Assembly (NCBI RefSeq): GCF_905475345.1
Contig: NC_066590.1
Span: forward strand, 5,718,001 to 5,782,000
DNA from: Vespula vulgaris
Taxonomy: Eukaryota > Arthropoda > Insecta > Hymenoptera > Vespidae
DNA: 64,000 bases
Direction of reading: 5' to 3'
Both the position numbers and the translations under genes were made by a program. Below the pieces are notes generated by a model. It worked only from the letters and a program-made list of their open reading frames with translations. It searched no databases and was not told the origin of the DNA. Of the stretch, positions 1 to 15,419 are shown piece after piece (within the stretch, counting starts at the first letter, position 1; each line of letters starts with the position of its first letter).

Positions 1-217
1 AATTTTGTCGAAGAAATGTATATTCCTTATTTACGATTAAAACGTGACACCTATACATTGTACACGTAAGTATCTTTATACATATGCATAAACTCGTAAT
101 TTAAATAAGATTAATGTACTTATTAACGCATCTATGTATATGTAACATAGATGACAGAACGTCGTTGTTAATAAAACGTGTGAGTGACGATTCTTGTGTG
201 TGTGTGTGTTGACACAG

Positions 218-372
218 TATTACATGCGGCAGGGTTGCGTGGCAGTGATGTCGACCACTTGGATAGCAAGCTTGGCGATTTTCGGCGCTTTGGTTCTCCC
301 AAGGGGTGGCTACTACTTCAATGGCTCCGGCCTTCTCGCCTGTGATCCTTTCTTCGCTAGAGCCTCCCTTAG
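218..372 (+). CDS. GPCR exon with TM4 and extracellular loop 2
   Basis: Acceptor gacacag ends at 217 and follows a short GT run; the frame opens YYMRQGCVAVM, so entry is phase 0. The hydrophobic helix runs from GCVAVM to GALVLP, followed by a glycine-rich loop and ACDPFFARASL. The donor is gtatcg at 373, leaving AG of an Arg codon (phase 2). Reading past the donor meets a stop at 395-397, as expected for intron. Confidence 0.8.
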
Positions 373-3300
373 GTATCGCATTTGTAAAGGGATGTAAAGA
401 AGTCAATAAGAGCCTTGCTTATTCACCGTTCCCTTCATCTTCCATCTGGCATCCGCTGGGGCCAATTACCGTCCGATTACGACGTTCTTCCTACGACGCT
501 TCTTTCTTTCTCTTTGGTTTTTTTATTCGTCTTTTCCTCTCCCCCTCCCATTTCCCCTTCAATATATTTTCTCTCTTTTTCAAACACAGGCTTTTTAACA
601 AATTTCATTTTCTGTGACGATCATTAATTTTGTCCCGTTTGTTTACTTCTATCCTTTTTATCTTTTTGATCTAAGCCAGATTCTTATTTTCTATCTTCAC
701 TTGATTAATGAACTTTATCATTTATTATGGTTCAATTAGATTTTTATTATATTGATTGTCTTTTTTTCTTGTCTGCAAATAGTTTGACTTCCTCTCTCTT
801 TCTCTCTCTTTCTTTCTTTTACTATTTTTCTTATCATCAACATTGATCGCTTCATCGACGAATAAGGAGTCACGTATTTCTTCTCTCTACTTGTTTCCTC
901 TTCTTCGTCTTCTTTTTTTTAGAATTCTCGCATGCTGCTGTTTCTACTTTCCAACGACAATGGTGTTGATGTACTGTTATGGCTCGGCGTTCCACGTTAA
1001 TAAACTACGCCTGAAGAGGGTGGTCTGCGTTAACACGCCGGAGATCGTTAGCGGTGGCCACATAGAGAGGGTAAGTCGTGACATTGTCTACAATAGAAAA
1101 CACAAAAAGTTGATAAACTCGTTTTCAAGAACGAACTCGACTTCGTAGGATTTCAAACAGTTTTCCTTTTTTTTTATTTGATGATTTTCTTTTTAATTAT
1201 AGAAGCGTAAAACGTTAAAAATGAAACTTTCATCCTTATTATAAAATTAATTTCCCTTAATTTTCCTTCAGTTGTTTTTTCCATTTGATCATGTTCTCGT
1301 AGAAAAAAAGTTTCGTAGAAAAAAAAATTAAAAATCAATATAAATTGTATTTTTATTTCCTTTTCTACGTTGTCCCATCGAGTTTTCCCACTTGGTGTCC
1401 TTTGTGTTCGATCACGGTCAGATTTCTCTTGAGATCTACGTTTACATTTTTATGTAGGTACTTACTATTTTATATTTGGCACGTTTTTAAATAATAAAAA
1501 AAGAATGTATACACACGTGCACAAACAAACAGAATCAACGAGGGAAGGTGAACTTTTTGAAGCTTGGCTATGGTTTTTTATTACAGAGAACTTTTTGACG
1601 TTAAGCTCGCGTAAATTATCGTTCCATGAAAAATGGATTTTGTTCCTGCGATAATTTTAGCTAGGGATTAGTGTGTTGCGTTTTTCTATGTTCTTTTTTT
1701 TTACATTAACAAAACAAAACATCACGATCACGTTTTCATATTTTTATTTTTCTCTCTCTTCCTCTTTTTCTCTTTTCTTTTTTTCATAGGTAGTTATGAA
1801 AATTATGCGTTTATTAAAATTTGCGTATTACTTTGAAGTTAACAATGCAAGTTCGACGTATGCCGAGATAAAAAGCGTCACCTTTGATATGTACGAATAA
1901 CGAGAGATAGTCTACCGACGAGAGGAGCTGAATTCGTTTTGATATGCGAACTAATTAGCATCTGCTGTGATTACACCTTTTTCATTTAATTACGATGTCT
2001 CTTCGTTTAAAAAGGGATGAGAAAATCGTGATCTATTTTCGGGGACTGTTGAACGGTTTATGAATCGACAAAAGTATTGAATAAAGGAGTAATTGTAGAA
2101 AAAAAAAAAAAAAGAGAGGGAGATGAAACGATGGCGAATGTTTTTAATTATTTGATATGGTTGTTTAATTAAAACAAAAGGAAAACAAACTCATGAGTAA
2201 ATATCCCGCTTAACTCGTGGGATTTATAAGTAAATCTATGTATAATTTTTTTTTATACGTGCATACTTAAGCGCAATTAAACGTAGGCGTTCTATCTAGC
2301 GTCGTGTTGAAACTTCGTTCCCTGTATGAATATTCAATATCCAATCGACCGTTGTCGGTTTTATTAAAGGACACGATTTTTTTCAAATTTTACAGTCCGT
2401 CCGCCAGAATAAACAAAACTGATAGAAGGATCCCTAAAGGGTAGAAAGGGGGTGGGCGTTATGTAGAGGAGAAGCGAGAGGAAGAGGGAGCGCAAGAAAT
2501 CGAATGTCGCTTCGAGCAGAGAGAAGATAATTTTATTTTTTGTTTCTTATTCCGTTTTCCTTTTTTCTTTTCTTTTTCTATATTTTATTCTACTCAATGA
2601 ACACGGTAGTAAAAATGTCGATACGTTTTATCTGTGTTTTTCTTTTATCTGCATATTTCGTATATATAATTCGGAATACTCTAGGAATATATTTCGTGAT
2701 CTCTTTACGTAGGCTCTTCAATATTCCAATAAAATCCTATCATTTTTGTTTCCTTCCCTCTCATAATTTTTAATAAAAAAATTGACTTTTCGTGGGGATT
2801 CGTTTTAACACGAATATTGAATAGAAAGAGAGGAACAAAAAAATAAAAAATGGAAGGAAAAAGGAGAGAAAGCAAAGTACTTACGTAACGACGAATTTTT
2901 TCTCTTCTAAATAAGTTTCTTTTCTCTTTTTTCCTCTTTTTCCTTTTTCTTTTGTTTCTAATTTATTCCCTCAAAAGCTTTCCCCGATATTTACCCCGAA
3001 GATTCAATAATTCCGTAAGCTCAACCTAGTTAATTAGTCCCTGCTAGACGAGTTGGACCGAAAATTTGGCACAAGGACCGTGCGAGAAACTTTCTCTCTT
3101 TCTCTTTCTCCCTCCCTCTTTCTCTGTTCCTTTATCTCTTAGAATCTGACCTCACCCTTTATAGTTTCCGGTAGTAGTAGAACACAAGCATCGGAATATG
3201 TTGGAAAGCATACTACCAGTTTCCATACACCACTACCACCATCACCATTACTATCACCATCACCAGGAGTAGTACCAGCACGCAAACAGCATGCTATCCA

Positions 3301-5675
3301 GGATGTGCGCCCTAGATTTCATAGCAAACAATATTTTTCTCTTCCAGCTTGTTCCGGCGGTCCGAGGAAATCGCATTTATCTTGACATTAGCCGGGACCT
3401 CATCTTCCTCTTCTCTTTTTCTTCTTCTTCTTCTTCTTTTCGTTCTTTTATTTTCTTTTTTTTTATTTTTTTATTTCTTGTCTTCCCTCTTTCCTTTTCT
3501 TTCTCTTTTATTTCCCATCTTTTTCGAGAACGAAGACGAGATCGAGAGAGAAAAAACAGAGACGGTCTTTGGTTCCTGCAGAGTATTCCGTTTCTCTGTC
3601 ATATTCTTATTGCGTCTTTTTTCTTTTTTTATTTTTATTCTTTCTCTGCTTCTTCTTCTTCTCTCTCCCTTCCCCCCCCCCCCCCTCTTTCTCTCTCGTT
3701 TGTTCTCTCACTTTTGAGTAGTTTCTTATAATAGAGTCTTTTCTTTTTTTTTCATTTTTTTTCGAGATACTATAATATGCTTCAGAAGGAAAATATACTG
3801 ACGAGACGTTAAGATGCTTAACTTTTTTCTCGTCTTTTAAAGAGTCATCACTGCGTAGCATTAATAAATCGGATTTTTCTTTTATGGCTTTAAGGGTAGA
3901 TACAGTAATGGCAAGTAACTATATTTGTCGTAAAGATGAATTTTATGGTGGGAAAATAAATCATGTTCATTTATCTTTTTTTCAATTATAAATTAATATT
4001 ATTGGAAGTACGTGCAGATAATTATCGAGACCATTCGTATATAATACTTTGATTTATTAAATAAATGATATATATTTAGGAGAAAGAGGGAGAGAGAGAG
4101 GAAAAGAGAAATAAAGGATATAGTGTAGGTATAAAGATAGAAAAGATATAGTAATCTTTCTGTCTTGATTCTTTAGCCGATTTCTAATTTTCTCTCGAGT
4201 AAATGAATTGTCGTAAAGAGAAACTAAGTTAAGTAAAAGCCTCTCGATTGCTCGCGTTACACGCGTGACTCGTTTTAACGTTGCCAGGATTCTAACGATT
4301 ACGAGAACGAAGCGGAATATATCGAGAGAAAGAGAGAGAGAGAGAAGGAGAGAAAGTTAAAGGCGCATCAATTAAGTCGATCGAGACGATCCTTTCCATC
4401 TATGGGAAGTAATTTTCCCGCGGAAACTTTTGAAGTTTCACTCTTTTGATAAATTGCATCGGTTACTATAAATCTCAGGGAACAGTTTAGCTGCGATAAA
4501 AAAGTAATTCATCGGTGCAGAGTTGAGTGGATCGTATCGGTTATAAACGATCGAGGGTGTGATTGAAATACATACACTATTTTCCGATATGCACGGCTGT
4601 TACGTTCTTTGATCGATCCCTGCAAAAATTATTTAAAGTTAGTATCAGGTGTCAGCTAATTTCCTTTAAAAAAAAGAAAAAAAAAGAATACTCGTTAATA
4701 CGAAAATAAAAATCGATAGGTATCAATTGAAAAGGCAAAAGCATAATAATCGTTGCTTTCATATTCTGAATTCATCAATATTTCATTCATTCATTTACAC
4801 GTACACGTATACATAATTCATTAATAATATCAATGACGTGCACGCTCGTATAGATTGATTAAAAAGTACAAAAGAAGTCTACCTCACATTTATCATGCAT
4901 CGTAGACGTTATTACACCGAACGGTCATATAGATCATATCGTAATGAATAATATTGTAATTTGAAAGAGGAAGAGAGAGAGAGTTATGAAAGTAAAAGAT
5001 GTTTCATTACTGAATATGAGCTCGTTTTGCATTCTCTTAACTGTCCGTTATTGCGACCATTACCGGCGTTGTTCTTCGCATACAATCCTCGTTTTCGAAT
5101 GGAACGCGATCGGTTCGATAATCGACCAAGAATAATGTCAGATCGTTAAATTCTCTCGTTTCGCCAAGTTCGTGTATTCTGGACGAATCGATATAAGATT
5201 TACAGATACAGGAAATGAGAGTTCGATGCACGATGCAGATTTAGTGGTATTAGAAAGGAGATAGATATAAAGTAAGGAAAGGGAATGTAAGGTAAGAGGA
5301 AACTATTTGAGAATTCTTGATAGAAACCATTTCCTTCTATCTCACGAGAATTCTTGATCTTTCCGAGTTTACAAACGTAATGAGAGAAGAATTTAAAGAA
5401 TCTTAATAATTCGTAGAATCTCAGTGAATAAATCGTCTATATATATAATAATTAGCAGTGTATATATGATGTGATACAGTTTATGAATCCCACGGAAAAT
5501 GTAATTAAACAATCTGCAATTTATAATATGCAATAAAATTTATAATGTATATCATATGGTCTATAATCAATATTATTATATAATATAATATTTCTCTCCA
5601 AGAGACCCTCGTTGCAATTCATCGTATGTTGTAAATAGTTCCAAAGTTTTGAATTATTATTATTATTATTGTTGT

Positions 5676-5732
<57 letters not shown>

Positions 5733-6401
5733 CATCATCATTATTATTATTATCATTATTATTATAATTGACAACATTTTCTAAATGGCTGCGCTTTTAA
5801 AACGCTAGATCAAGGCATTTTAAATGTCGTATTACCCTGTAAAGCCCTTATCGGTCGATCGAAGCGAGTAACGAGTTTAACGGTGGAATAAATTTTACCT
5901 AATAAATGGTTTAATTTGCCAGGAGAAGGGGGATGGAACAAAACGAAGCTTTCGAGCGATGTCCCAAATTGGTAGAAGAGAAAGAGAGAGAATAAAAAAG
6001 ATAGAGAGGGAGAAAGAGAGAAAGAGAGGGATAGGAGATGGGGGAACTATGCCATTAGGAGTTCGGGATAAATCGTTGAAGGAAATTACGAGTGGGCGGG
6101 AAAACAAAGCGTCCACGACCATCGAGATCTTAAGGATTACGCCATGTTGAGATAGAGTCGAGCCTTTGATTATATCGAATTGTTAACGCTTTGCTTATCG
6201 ATGTACGATAAGCTAATTTTATGGACGAATCGTTGTATTAGAATATTTATTCGTAAAATTGCATTAGTAATTAAATATCAAACTTCATACTAACCCAAAA
6301 TTTATTATCATTAAATTTTCTTCATTAATTGTTCTCAATAATAAAAAAAAATATACATAATTATGTAAAAGATACGGTAGTAATTAACTTTCATGATTTT
6401 A

Positions 6402-6441
<40 letters not shown>

Positions 6442-6993
6442 TTTATTAAATAATAATATATAATTACAGTACATTTAAATAAAAATTACTTATGCAAAAA
6501 TAAAAGATATATAATATATGATTACAGACTTCCTTTCGCGACGAGTACGTCTTAACGATCGAATTGAAATAAAAATGAATCGAAGCGAGGTATAAAAGAA
6601 AAAAAAATGTACATATTAAAAGACAAACAATGAACGACGTGCATATCAAGTCATGCGATTCCTCGTAAGGAACGAATTCTAATCTAAAATAAATAAATGT
6701 ACGCTAAAATGGAATCGATCGGTTTAATCGAATCACATTCCCATGAAATATTAGTCGAAATATTTGTTCGATAACTATATTTTAGAAAGAAATATAATTA
6801 ATGAAGATTCTTTTACTTATTTCCAACGAAACATTTTTTTCTTTTTTGCTATGTAAAATTTTCGTTAGCGAAGACTAGGATATTCAGGAACCACGATCGA
6901 GCACAACCATTTTTATCAATTTAGAACGTCGTCGTTATCGCGGCTTTATTCGCGGCGTTATAACGACGAATGGGAGAGCCAACGCGGGAGAGT

Positions 6994-7040
<47 letters not shown>

Positions 7041-7724
7041 GGAGTGCAACGAGCTTAATGACACATCCGGAAGTCGAGCGAGCATTTCCGTTGTCGTTCC
7101 CATCGTTGTCTCGTTGTTACGAGAGACAGGGAGAGAGAAAGAGAAAGAGAAAGAGCTATCCGGTCGATAAATATCACTCTCATCGCGTATCGAATTCGTT
7201 TCTCCGCGAATTTCAACGCTCGTTCGCCAACTAGGTGAAACGATCCTTGTAAAACGATGGGAACAAAAATGGAAGGAATATCTATGATAGTCCATTTTGA
7301 AATGGGCAATGCTAGTTCACAAGCGATAAATAATCGATATAGAAACGACGATATGTGTTATATCGAGAATTCATTCGATACGATCTACGCTCTCTCTACG
7401 TTCCTTCATTTTTCTTACTTTCCCGTTGGTGAAACTTTCGAAGACAGGACGGAAATACGCGTGAGATATCGAATGGCCTTCGATATCTTCTTTTCCTGTC
7501 TCTTTTTCTTTCTCTCTCTCTTTCTTTCTCTCTCTCTTTTTATTCCTCGCACTTCTAGTCTCAAGTTTTCTCGAACTTTCTCTCGGTTCTATCCCCTGGT
7601 CACTACAAAAATAGTTTGAAACAAACTCATCGAAAGGAAACTTTCTTCGCGTCCTTAGACACGCTTTGTTACCTTACCCCATATTTTTTGGTAAGGATTC
7701 AAACTTAATGGGCTATGTACTATC

Positions 7725-7771
<47 letters not shown>

Positions 7772-7941
7772 CACACACACACACACATACATGTGCAAAA
7801 AATACTTTCATAGGACGTCTCTCCCTTCCTTGAAGAAGAAGCAGAAGAAAAAAAAGATAGAAAGAAGAAGGGAAAATCATACCTTAATGGCATACATCAC
7901 AGCGGGCAACTTATTTATAAGAAAATCGGCCGTATCTTCTT

Positions 7942-7994
<53 letters not shown>

Positions 7995-10900
7995 CCCATT
8001 CTCCTTCCTCTTTCCTTTTATATTCCGCTTTCCGCCGTTCCACCACAGCTTCAATGTAGGTCAATGGATGCGGGAATGTCTTCTAAAGGTGTTTTCGAGG
8101 CCGCGGAAGCGTCGATGTATAAGATTTCATATATATATAGTGTTCAAAAGGGGAGGAAAAGGAAAAGAGAGAGAGAGAGAGAGAGAGAGGAAACTCGCCG
8201 TTCGCGTGCTTATCTTGGAAGATGTAAAAGGTTCGTTGTCATGTGCAAAGCTTCCAATGAAAGCTACTAAAGTGCGAGCATCCGTGTGAATTATGCATAT
8301 AGTCGAGATTCGAGACATTTTTTATATGGCGGGTTAAAGTATCACTGCGTTCGACTATCATCACGATTTTCTATTGCTAACACGATATCGTTTTATTCTC
8401 TATCCTTTCGTATTATACAGTATGTTTGTTTTTGAATGTTATTGAAACTTTTTTATAGTTTTACGTATATGTCTGACTATTTTTACGTTTTACCACTAGA
8501 AAAATTTCTCCTTTTTTTTCCTTCTCTCTTTTCTCCTTTTCTTTCCGCGATCGTACGCGAAGCAAATACGTGTCTGACAGTTATTTGGATTTACTACTTT
8601 TAGATCGATTTGATGTTATGCATTCGCATATTTGACTATTTGTAAAATTTATTATTGGAAAAGTTGACAGGTATACCAAGTGTTTGGAAATATCGTATGT
8701 TTTGTTTTTCTTTTTAACGAATGATATTCTGTAGGGAGTTTTTATTCGATCGCAAAAATATTTTTCTATAATATCATAACTTCGACTTGTTCTTTTTCAA
8801 TGTTTTATTGTTACAGCTCGTATCGATAATCAACAAATTGATGCATTTATTCTCAATTAAATTACTGAAAATGTAAAGTTAAAAGTCCTAGGGGTATCTA
8901 CTATATTATAACGTATCATGCTACGGTAAGACTTACTAAACAAGTTATGTCGATGGAAATATATGAAAATACTTCGCTGAAACTTTCGCCTATCTCATGG
9001 CCGGAAGCTCGTTTCAGTCGATGTATCTACATACGTAGGATAGTAAGCGTCGATGTAGTACTTATACACTTTAAGCAAACTGCTCGAGGGCCATTTAATT
9101 TTGTGCGGAAAACCGAGAGAACGATAGCGAAAGTTAAGAAGTAAAATTTTCTAAAAGTCGCTTGCTTCCTTGCTTGCTTGCTTACTTGCTTGCTTGCAAC
9201 GTAAAAAAAAAAAAAATAAATCGCAGGCATTTACAAATAACGAGACGTTTCGTTCTTCCAAAAGAAACGAAGAGAAAACTCTATTTAAAGAGTTTTTCCA
9301 CGAAGTAAAGTCAAGTCCCGTTGTCGCCAATTTAATGACTTTCGACTCGTCGTTTATGAGACTTTGTTTATTTTTCTTACCCTTCCTCCTCCTCCTCCTC
9401 CTCCTCCCATAAAAGAGTTCGCGCATCTATTTGTTTCTCTCGCAGTACCGCCAACAGAGATAGTACTTCCAGTCTAGGGATTCTTCTCTTTCCGTAATAA
9501 AAATAGAAGACGAGAACGTGAACCGGGTTCCTCATTAAATTCTCTTACCATTTTCCAAAACATTCTAACTATCGTCATTTTCGAATAATTTCGAGAGGAA
9601 CGGACTGGTTTAGAAAGGAATAACAATCGTTTCGGACTTTTTATTTTTCGTACGAACAAGATCATAGATAATATTATTGTTATTTGACAAATGCATTTTT
9701 GCATTTTTAAGGTAAAATAATAATCTGTTTCAATTTCTCGATCTAGTGGTACTGTTCGTTTTGAATACAAACCAACATTGGATATGACCACGAAGGCAGA
9801 CAATTCTATAGTATAAAGTAAATCGTTGGACCGTCCATGATACGTGCTTGATACCTTGCTTGAATATTGCTTAGTTTTGGCTGGATACACAATGGTAAGA
9901 GGAGCTATATTATAACAATAAAGAAGTTTGAGCGAAACTAACAATCCCATGAAAATGGTTTGATCGATATTTTGATAAAATTTATTTATTTTCTTTTTTA
10001 TCTTTTTAAATATTTTGAATAAATATAAAATGGATATATCGCTCGTAATTTTTAATGAATTACTTTCGTTTCTTGTTTTCTTGTTTTTTTTTTCTTTAGA
10101 ATTTTTATTTTAATATAGACTATCGAAACGAATATCCTCGTTGCGAACGTAAATATATTTAATATGTAATCGCGGAAACATGCAAGAGAACTCGGCAATT
10201 TTCGGACGATAAATCGGATCGAAATGCAAATATTTCGACGGTAATAGTTTGTCCCGCGTTCTAAATTTCCAAAAGGATTGGGTATGCTAATGATCATTTG
10301 GTATGCGATAAACCGTCGTCTGAAATCGTCGTCGTAGTTTTCGCTACGTAGATTTTCTTCTAAACGTATTTTCTTTCTTACCTCCACGTGGAATAAAATG
10401 GTCTCTGGTAAACCGAGAGAATATTACAGAAGACAGATTTTTCGTATGTATGTTATAATAAAATATCGCGTGATACGGAGTAGAAATTTTTATAAAAATG
10501 TAATTAAATGAAGTGAGAAATTTATGGATCGAATGATCGATTATATCGAATCATCGTCATTCGCCAATGTAATTTAATTCTCTGGCTGAATTAATTCGAT
10601 TGTTTCAATAAAGATTGAAATTTTCGAGTTCAGTTTAGTCGATTGATTTTACGAGCACGTTCTGAGTTTTCGAGAGTCCTTCTTACTTACATTGATCTCT
10701 CTTTACGTCGTACCTACCTCGATATTAAAGCTGGTAATCCTGTGAAGCTGAAGGGAAAAGGAGAGGCGTGAAAATCACCACGTCGAGATGACTGGACTCA
10801 ACGAAATAGAAAGATAGGAGGATACGTGTGTAGGTCTGAGAAAAATAAAAAGGAAAGAGAGAGAGAGAGAGAGGCATATGGGACACGGTGATGTTCCCAA

Positions 10901-11025
10901 ACGAGGAGGCTGGTAATCCCTTTACTACTGTAGGAGAAGGAGACTTTGACATTGACGAGCTTAGCGCTTAGAGACTTTTCTAACCGTGTCAAGCCGGCCT
11001 AAGAGAGACGGCTGTGTCGCGAGTC

Positions 11026-11074
<49 letters not shown>

Positions 11075-13533
11075 GTCTCTCTCTCTCTATCTCTTTCTCT
11101 ATCTCTATCTCTATCTCTATCTCTATCTCTATCTTCTCAAGGACGATCGGTCCGCAGACCTGATGGGTGGTGATCCATTCATTCCTCTAAAGCTCTTGGC
11201 AAGCGTGTTCGCGATCGAAGCCATAGGAGCGCCAGTTTAAAAAGGATCTTCTACTATATTGGCCCAATCCCTTCTTCCATCGGATATAGTTACGTTGAAT
11301 TTACTATCGTAACCAAGTAAAGAAAAAGAAAAAACAAAAAAGAGAAAGAGAATTCTTAGTGAAATTAAACAAATTCATAAGAATACTTATCGATGATATC
11401 GATTTTATGATTTTCTTATAAAGTTCATCGAACTATTAACTCGAAATTCGTGCTACTTTCATTATGATTTTACATTTTCTTTTTTTTTTTTATCTATTCG
11501 AACGAATTTCATTTCTTTTGTTTTCCAAGGAGATTTATTGACATAAATATCATTGATATTTGATTTGACAAGAAAGTTCAATCAACGTGTTTCAGCTCGT
11601 CGCTCATGAAAGAAGATTGTCGACTTCGGCGTCGCGAACAATGGCCGCGATGAGCTTAGGATTCATCGTAATGGTCACGCCTTGGACGATTCAGGAAGTA
11701 GTCGCAGCTTGCACCGGAAGCAAGCCTCCGCCGTTCCTTGACTTTCTTGCCACGTGGCTAGCACTTTCCAACAGTTTTTGGAATCCATTTCTTTACTGGT
11801 TGCTCAACAATCACTTTCGACGTATATCGAGGGAGTTGCTTTATACGAAGGTACGATAACAAAAATAATATGTATGTATTTAATGATGAAATGATTTCAA
11901 TTGAAAATTAATCATTATTCTTAATGAAAAAATTATTTTCTCTTCGAGATACTTAATATAATGTATTTATACTCTCGATCGATCAAGTTAAATGGCATAC
12001 ATTTTTATGGGAAAATTGTCTCCATAAATTAAAGTTAACTGAAACATAACGATCGAGGAGTATATTTATGGGATTAGGATTAACATATGGACTGCAAGTT
12101 TTCGCACGAGATATACGATCAGGTTTTGACATTCATTATAGTATTATTAAAAGAACTGCTACGTCGTATATTGAAATAGTAAAAGACTTTTATCGGATGC
12201 AGATATTTATTTTTGAAATTATAAGCGGTAGAAAAAGTGAGACGTTTTCCAATGGAAGTGAAACTACGATGAGAAACGATACTATTATCTTGGTGTGGTA
12301 TACGTTAATGATTTTATGGATTAGTAGATTTTATCAATATTAATAGAAATTCTCTATTGTTCTCTCCCTTCGTAATAGTAAAATTCTATTAAAAGAGACG
12401 TCGACGTAAATCTACCGTGTTTCTCTCTTCTTTTCTTTTTTTAATTCTTTATGAATAAATTTTAATCGTATATTCGAATCGCATTAATTTATTATTATTT
12501 TTCTCTTCTTTTTTAATCGCAAAGTTATTGAAAATGTTTATAATAATATTGTTTGAAACCATTGTATGTGCACATATTAATTTATCAATTTTAAATATAT
12601 AATTGTAAATGTGAATTCATTGAACATTTGTTGGATTTCGATCTGAATAATAGCGAAAAATAAATGCGATATCGTTCATGTGTACCGAAATTGTGGATGA
12701 GATTTTCATACAATATCAAAATAAGCTTATTCGATTTTTATCTTTCAACGAATTCGATCGATCGAATCGTGAAATAAAGTTTGCTTGGGGAAAATCTGTT
12801 ACACGTGGTGTACCACGCGTAAACACGCGTCAATGCTTTTAAGCATGTCAAAAGTATTTTCTATTATTCTCGCTCTTTTATCATCGTTATTTTGAAAGAG
12901 AAGAAAACGTAAGAAAGTTGGAGTTGAAACAAACGTCTCGAAAATTCTTCCCGTTTTATTTCTCGAATAAAGAGAAAGAGAAATAAAGAGAGAGAAAGAA
13001 AAGAAACGAGAACAAACGTCGAAGGGAGAGAACTGAATAAACAAACATGAAAGACAAACAGAAGTTTAACTTCGACAGGAAGGAAATTCCTAGAGAATTT
13101 ATTTAATCCGAAAGGGCGTTACCTTCGCTCGTTCACGATACATTTCGTGAGTTTAACGATTTAACGACAACCTTCTACGTTTTTCTACATCCTTTTCCTT
13201 TCGAATACAGTTCGGGAAATGAGGAAAAAACGAGAAACGTTCCTCTTGTATCCTGCCTCTTTCCTTTTCTCTTTCTCTCTTTCTCTCTTTTTCTCCATCC
13301 AACATTCAGGACAATGCATCTTCCCCTTTCGACTTTGCAGGCCATGAATTCCGAAACGGTCGTCCCCTCATCGTAAATCTTTCATCTTTGGAAACCGTGC
13401 ACCCTCTCTCTTCTCTCTCTCTCTTTCTCAGTAACGTTGGTTCATACGGAGCCTACACGATCGTATCGCGTGTGGTGCTTGACAAGTGGTCTTGCGCCGT
13501 TTCACCAGCCGATTTATTTGTTCGCAAACGGAT

Positions 13534-13571
<38 letters not shown>

Positions 13572-13917
13572 GGAAAAGAGACAGACAGACAGATAGATGT
13601 CGATTGATTCTTGAAAAGCATCCTTCTCTGTTTTATCAGATAAGGAATGACATGTTCGTATAACCGAAAAGAAAGATAAGTTAACATGTAATGTGATTTA
13701 TATGAAAGACATAGTCTATTTCTGCAGATTACCAACAGAATTATCGATAATAATTCGTCGATTGATTCATATGTTCATATTTTTATATTTTCTCCTTTTT
13801 CTTTTAGCTTCTTTGCAGATCAAAGCCGTTGGGACCGAAACAACATTGTTGTGCTACTAGTACCGGTGGCCTCGACGTTTGCAGTATCAGTGGAGTAGAT
13901 TTGTCGGGTATGAGCTT

Positions 13918-13949
<32 letters not shown>

Positions 13950-15371
13950 TATATTTATTTTTATCTTTTTTATTTTATTCGTCATCATGTAAATGCTTAT
14001 CGTGAAAGTTTTCTTCGATAAAAAAGAGAGGAATAAGAAAGATGATAGAAAAACGTTTTGAATATTTCCGATCGTCGAGCTATAACCAATACCGATGTTA
14101 TTAACAAAATATGTATGTATGTCGTGTCGATGCTCGCTATGGAAACAAAAAAAAAAGAGAAAAAAAAGAACTCGAGCGTCGTTGGTAAGAGCAGAGAGCT
14201 CGTTTACGCGAGCCGCGTTATTGATTCTCTCCTATACGCCTGGTCTATTTCCCGTAAAGTCACGTCCTCGTCGAGGACGTTAAAAAAAATTCAAAGGAAT
14301 TTTACTACTTGATGAACATATTGGAAAAAGTCTTTCTCTTACGAGATAGTTCGATCGTAAGTAAAGAATCGCTAAATAGTCGTTTGTTAATATGTATGTA
14401 AATACTTGCATAAGTATATTGTAAACATAATTATTGATAAGAATTATCGAAAAGTTTTTATGTAAAAATACTTTCTACAATTGTCAGGGACAATACTGGT
14501 GTATAGTATCATTTCTTATAGAATCTTCGAAGTATAGTAATACTTAATATCAAATTCAAGTTTTTCGAGTAGAAAACACGATTAAGATATTAATACGAAG
14601 TTGCATTTCGATCATCTTTAATCCACAATGAGACGTTTATCAGAATTGACGAGAAAGTTTGAGTTAATTTTGTGACTTGCAATTGAACGAATGGTTCGTA
14701 CAAATTGATAATAGTTTCGCGTGACCGCGTGGGAAGATGATCGAGCAACAAGTGTCATTGCATGGGAGAATGTAGATGCGTAACGTATATGCGTTTTATA
14801 CAAAGCGACTTTTGTTTCAGGATTGGAACGTTGCTCAATGGATCGATGTTCTATGGCGAGATGTTCATCCTCATCTTTAGCCAATAATCCATCACCACTT
14901 CCATGGGAAACCGGACACATGATACGTGGTGACGTCACGCCCACGTGAGGTCCGTTAGATAATTATTAATAATATAGATTTGTGATTAGGAAAATCACTT
15001 AAGTTATGGTATAGTATATTTTTTTCCTTTTTTGACAATCTATAGTTCGATTCATAAATAAATTATATTATAAATAGAGAGTTACTTCCAATAAAATAGA
15101 ACTTATTTATGAATCAATCCAATATTTAATAATCTTTCATTTAAGTCACTTTTTCGTAATTGTTGGTAAAATAATTTGTCTACGGTAAATCCGTGAAATT
15201 TACCATTAATTCTAATCCTAACATTTCCTATATTCGCATATGTACCGAGGCGAGTTTACAAAGATGTTGAGCAAATTCACTGGTTGATAGATTTGCTTTC
15301 AACTTTTGTCAACAATTAACATTTGTGTCAAACGGCGTATTTACTCGTTCTATGAAACCAGCGATATATAC

Positions 15372-15419
<48 letters not shown>

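Larger units (their letters stand above)
1071..11595 (+). other. GPCR intron, 10.5 kb
   Basis: Large AT-rich intron in intracellular loop 3. It holds a (CT/CTT)n block with a C14 homopolymer near 3672-3685, GA stretches near 4090 and 4330, the compound ATT/GTT array at 5652-5768, AAT at 6402-6440, GA at 6995-7038, TA/CA at 7727-7795, CT at 7945-7994, CTTG at 9160-9197 and a long CT/ATCTCT block at 11028-11135. No exon with protein-like composition was found on either strand. Open frames of 60-160 codons here are repeat-driven (poly Ser/Leu/Phe or Arg/Glu). Confidence 0.7.

Noticed and set aside
1..217. gtaagt donor at 66 as the end of a preceding GPCR exon
   Set aside because: The sequence before it lacks a DRY-type motif and has stops in the frame that would join the TM4 exon; the preceding exon is probably outside the window.
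3291..3731. 146- and 122-codon + strand frames rich in Ser, Phe and Leu
   Set aside because: Pyrimidine-tract shadow in the GPCR intron; no Met-anchored domain or splice support in the right phase.
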